Below, in pieces: positions 5,827 to 6,562 of a stretch of DNA of 6,562 bases. Positions within the stretch are counted from its first letter, which is position 1; each line of letters begins with the position of its first letter. The notes below the pieces were generated by a model. The model had not been told where the DNA came from, searched no databases, and was given only the letters and a program-made list of their open reading frames with translations. A program made the translations under genes and the position numbers. Origin of the DNA: Bryobacterales bacterium (GTDB lineage: Bacteria > Cyanobacteriota > Vampirovibrionia > Obscuribacterales > Obscuribacteraceae); assembly GCA_903970295.1 (NCBI GenBank), contig CAJCHQ010000044.1, positions 1-6,562 of the forward strand, in the 5' to 3' direction.

Positions 5827-6562
5827 TTGCGAATTATTTTTCTCGGCACGCCCGAATTTGCCGTGCCCACGCTGCAAGCTCTTATTGACAGCGAAGCTGA
5901 CGAGGTGGTGGGCGTCGTTTGCCAGCCGGATCGACCATCTGGTCGAGGCAATCGCCTGCACGAACCACCAGTCAAGGTCTTGGCTGTCCAGCATAATATC
6001 CCGATATTTCAGCCGAGCAGCCTGAGTAAATCACCTGAAACAGTTGAGAAATTAGCTGCCCTCTCGGCTGACGCCATCGTCATGGTCGCTTTCGGGCAAA
6101 TTCTTAGAAAAGCAGTTCTCAATCTCACCAAATATGGTGTCATCAATATACACGGATCTCTTTTGCCTGATTATCGTGGAGCAGCGCCTATCAATTGGGC
6201 AATCGTTAATGGTGAAACTAAAACGGGTGTAACGACTATGTTTACCGAGTCAGGTGTGGACACGGGTCCAATGCTTCTCAGAGAAGAGATAACTATCGAA
6301 CCAGAAATGACTTCAGAAGAACTGGCGCAGGCCATGTCTCAAGTCGGAGCCAAGCTCCTCATAAAAACACTGGACTTGTTGCGCGTCGGCAAGCTCGAGC
6401 CAATTCGACAAGATGATAGTAAGGCAACTTTGGCACCGATGTTGAGCAAAGATACGGGCCGCATAGACTGGTCCAAGCCGCCTCAAGCGATACACAATCT
6501 TGTTAGAGGCCTTTTGCCATGGCCAGCGGCCTACACGGCATTCAACGAGCAGCCTTTAAAAA
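5827..6562 (+). CDS. fmt: Methionyl-tRNA formyltransferase (3' end outside window)
   Basis: Fmt transfers a formyl group from 10-formyltetrahydrofolate to methionyl-initiator tRNA in the cytoplasm, preparing it for translation initiation. Translation from TTG 5827 begins MRIIFLGTPEFAVPTL, the standard Fmt N-terminus, followed by QPDRPSGRGNRL (the tRNA-contact loop region). The formyltransferase core NIHGSLLPDYRGAAPINWAI carries the catalytic N107 and H109, with D145 in GVDTGPMLL; these match E. coli N106, H108 and D144. The start of the C-terminal domain is recognisable as LAPMLSKDTGRIDW and RGLLPWPAAYTAF. The window ends after 245 codons of an expected 310-320, so the remaining C-terminal tRNA-binding domain lies outside. 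The frame is intact throughout. TTG is the only start that yields the motif. The def gene, a common fmt partner, is not immediately upstream. Confidence 0.96.
   Translation, partial: MRIIFLGTPEFAVPTLQALIDSEADEVVGVVCQPDRPSGRGNRLHEPPVKVLAVQHNIPIFQPSSLSKSPETVEKLAALSADAIVMVAFGQILRKAVLNLTKYGVINIHGSLLPDYRGAAPINWAIVNGETKTGVTTMFTESGVDTGPMLLREEITIEPEMTSEELAQAMSQVGAKLLIKTLDLLRVGKLEPIRQDDSKATLAPMLSKDTGRIDWSKPPQAIHNLVRGLLPWPAAYTAFNEQPLK

Noticed and set aside
5728..5994. 88-codon - strand frame over the fmt start and spacer
   Set aside because: It is antisense to the conserved Fmt N-terminus and shows no domain features. It is a chance frame.

Overview
The window comes from a chromosomal region of a diderm bacterium. 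Two TolC-type outer-membrane proteins show an outer membrane, and a LytR-CpsA-Psr (LCP) protein shows a glycopolymer-decorated cell wall. Base composition is roughly balanced, and at least two genes appear to start with TTG. The LCP active-site block (VRFRH..LGDIGRVQRQQ) is of the kind I associate with cyanobacteria and their non-photosynthetic relatives (Melainabacteria/Vampirovibrionia, e.g. Obscuribacterales). That placement is an inference of low to moderate confidence.

Layout: (1) 2-2718, + strand: two tandem paralogous TolC-family genes separated by 5 bp. The first is cut by the left edge; the second is complete with a signal peptide. (2) 2719-2820: a short spacer with a 7-bp hairpin and a perfect 12-bp palindrome. 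(3) 2821-4617, + strand: an LCP-family glycopolymer transferase with an N-terminal membrane anchor, catalytic domain, LytR_C-like domain and a long proline/charge-rich tail built on short periodic repeats. (4) 4618-4845: a convergent intergenic region rich in small palindromes. (5) 4846-5676, - strand: a lone PotB-type ABC permease. (6) 5677-5826: the divergent control region. (7) 5827 to the right edge, + strand: methionyl-tRNA formyltransferase (fmt), read from a TTG start and cut by the window end.

How the genes relate: the TolC pair probably forms one transcription unit serving efflux or secretion pumps whose inner-membrane partners are not in view. The LCP gene works on the cell wall and may be read from its own promoter or from the tolC transcript. 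The permease would need an ATPase, a second permease and a binding protein encoded elsewhere. Fmt formylates initiator tRNA and is housekeeping. I see no mobile element, CRISPR array, tRNA, rRNA or defence system. I do not find convincing evidence of a wholly new system. The most distinctive item is the 12-residue DRR-type repeat tail on the LCP protein, followed by the tandem TolC duplication and the orphan permease.
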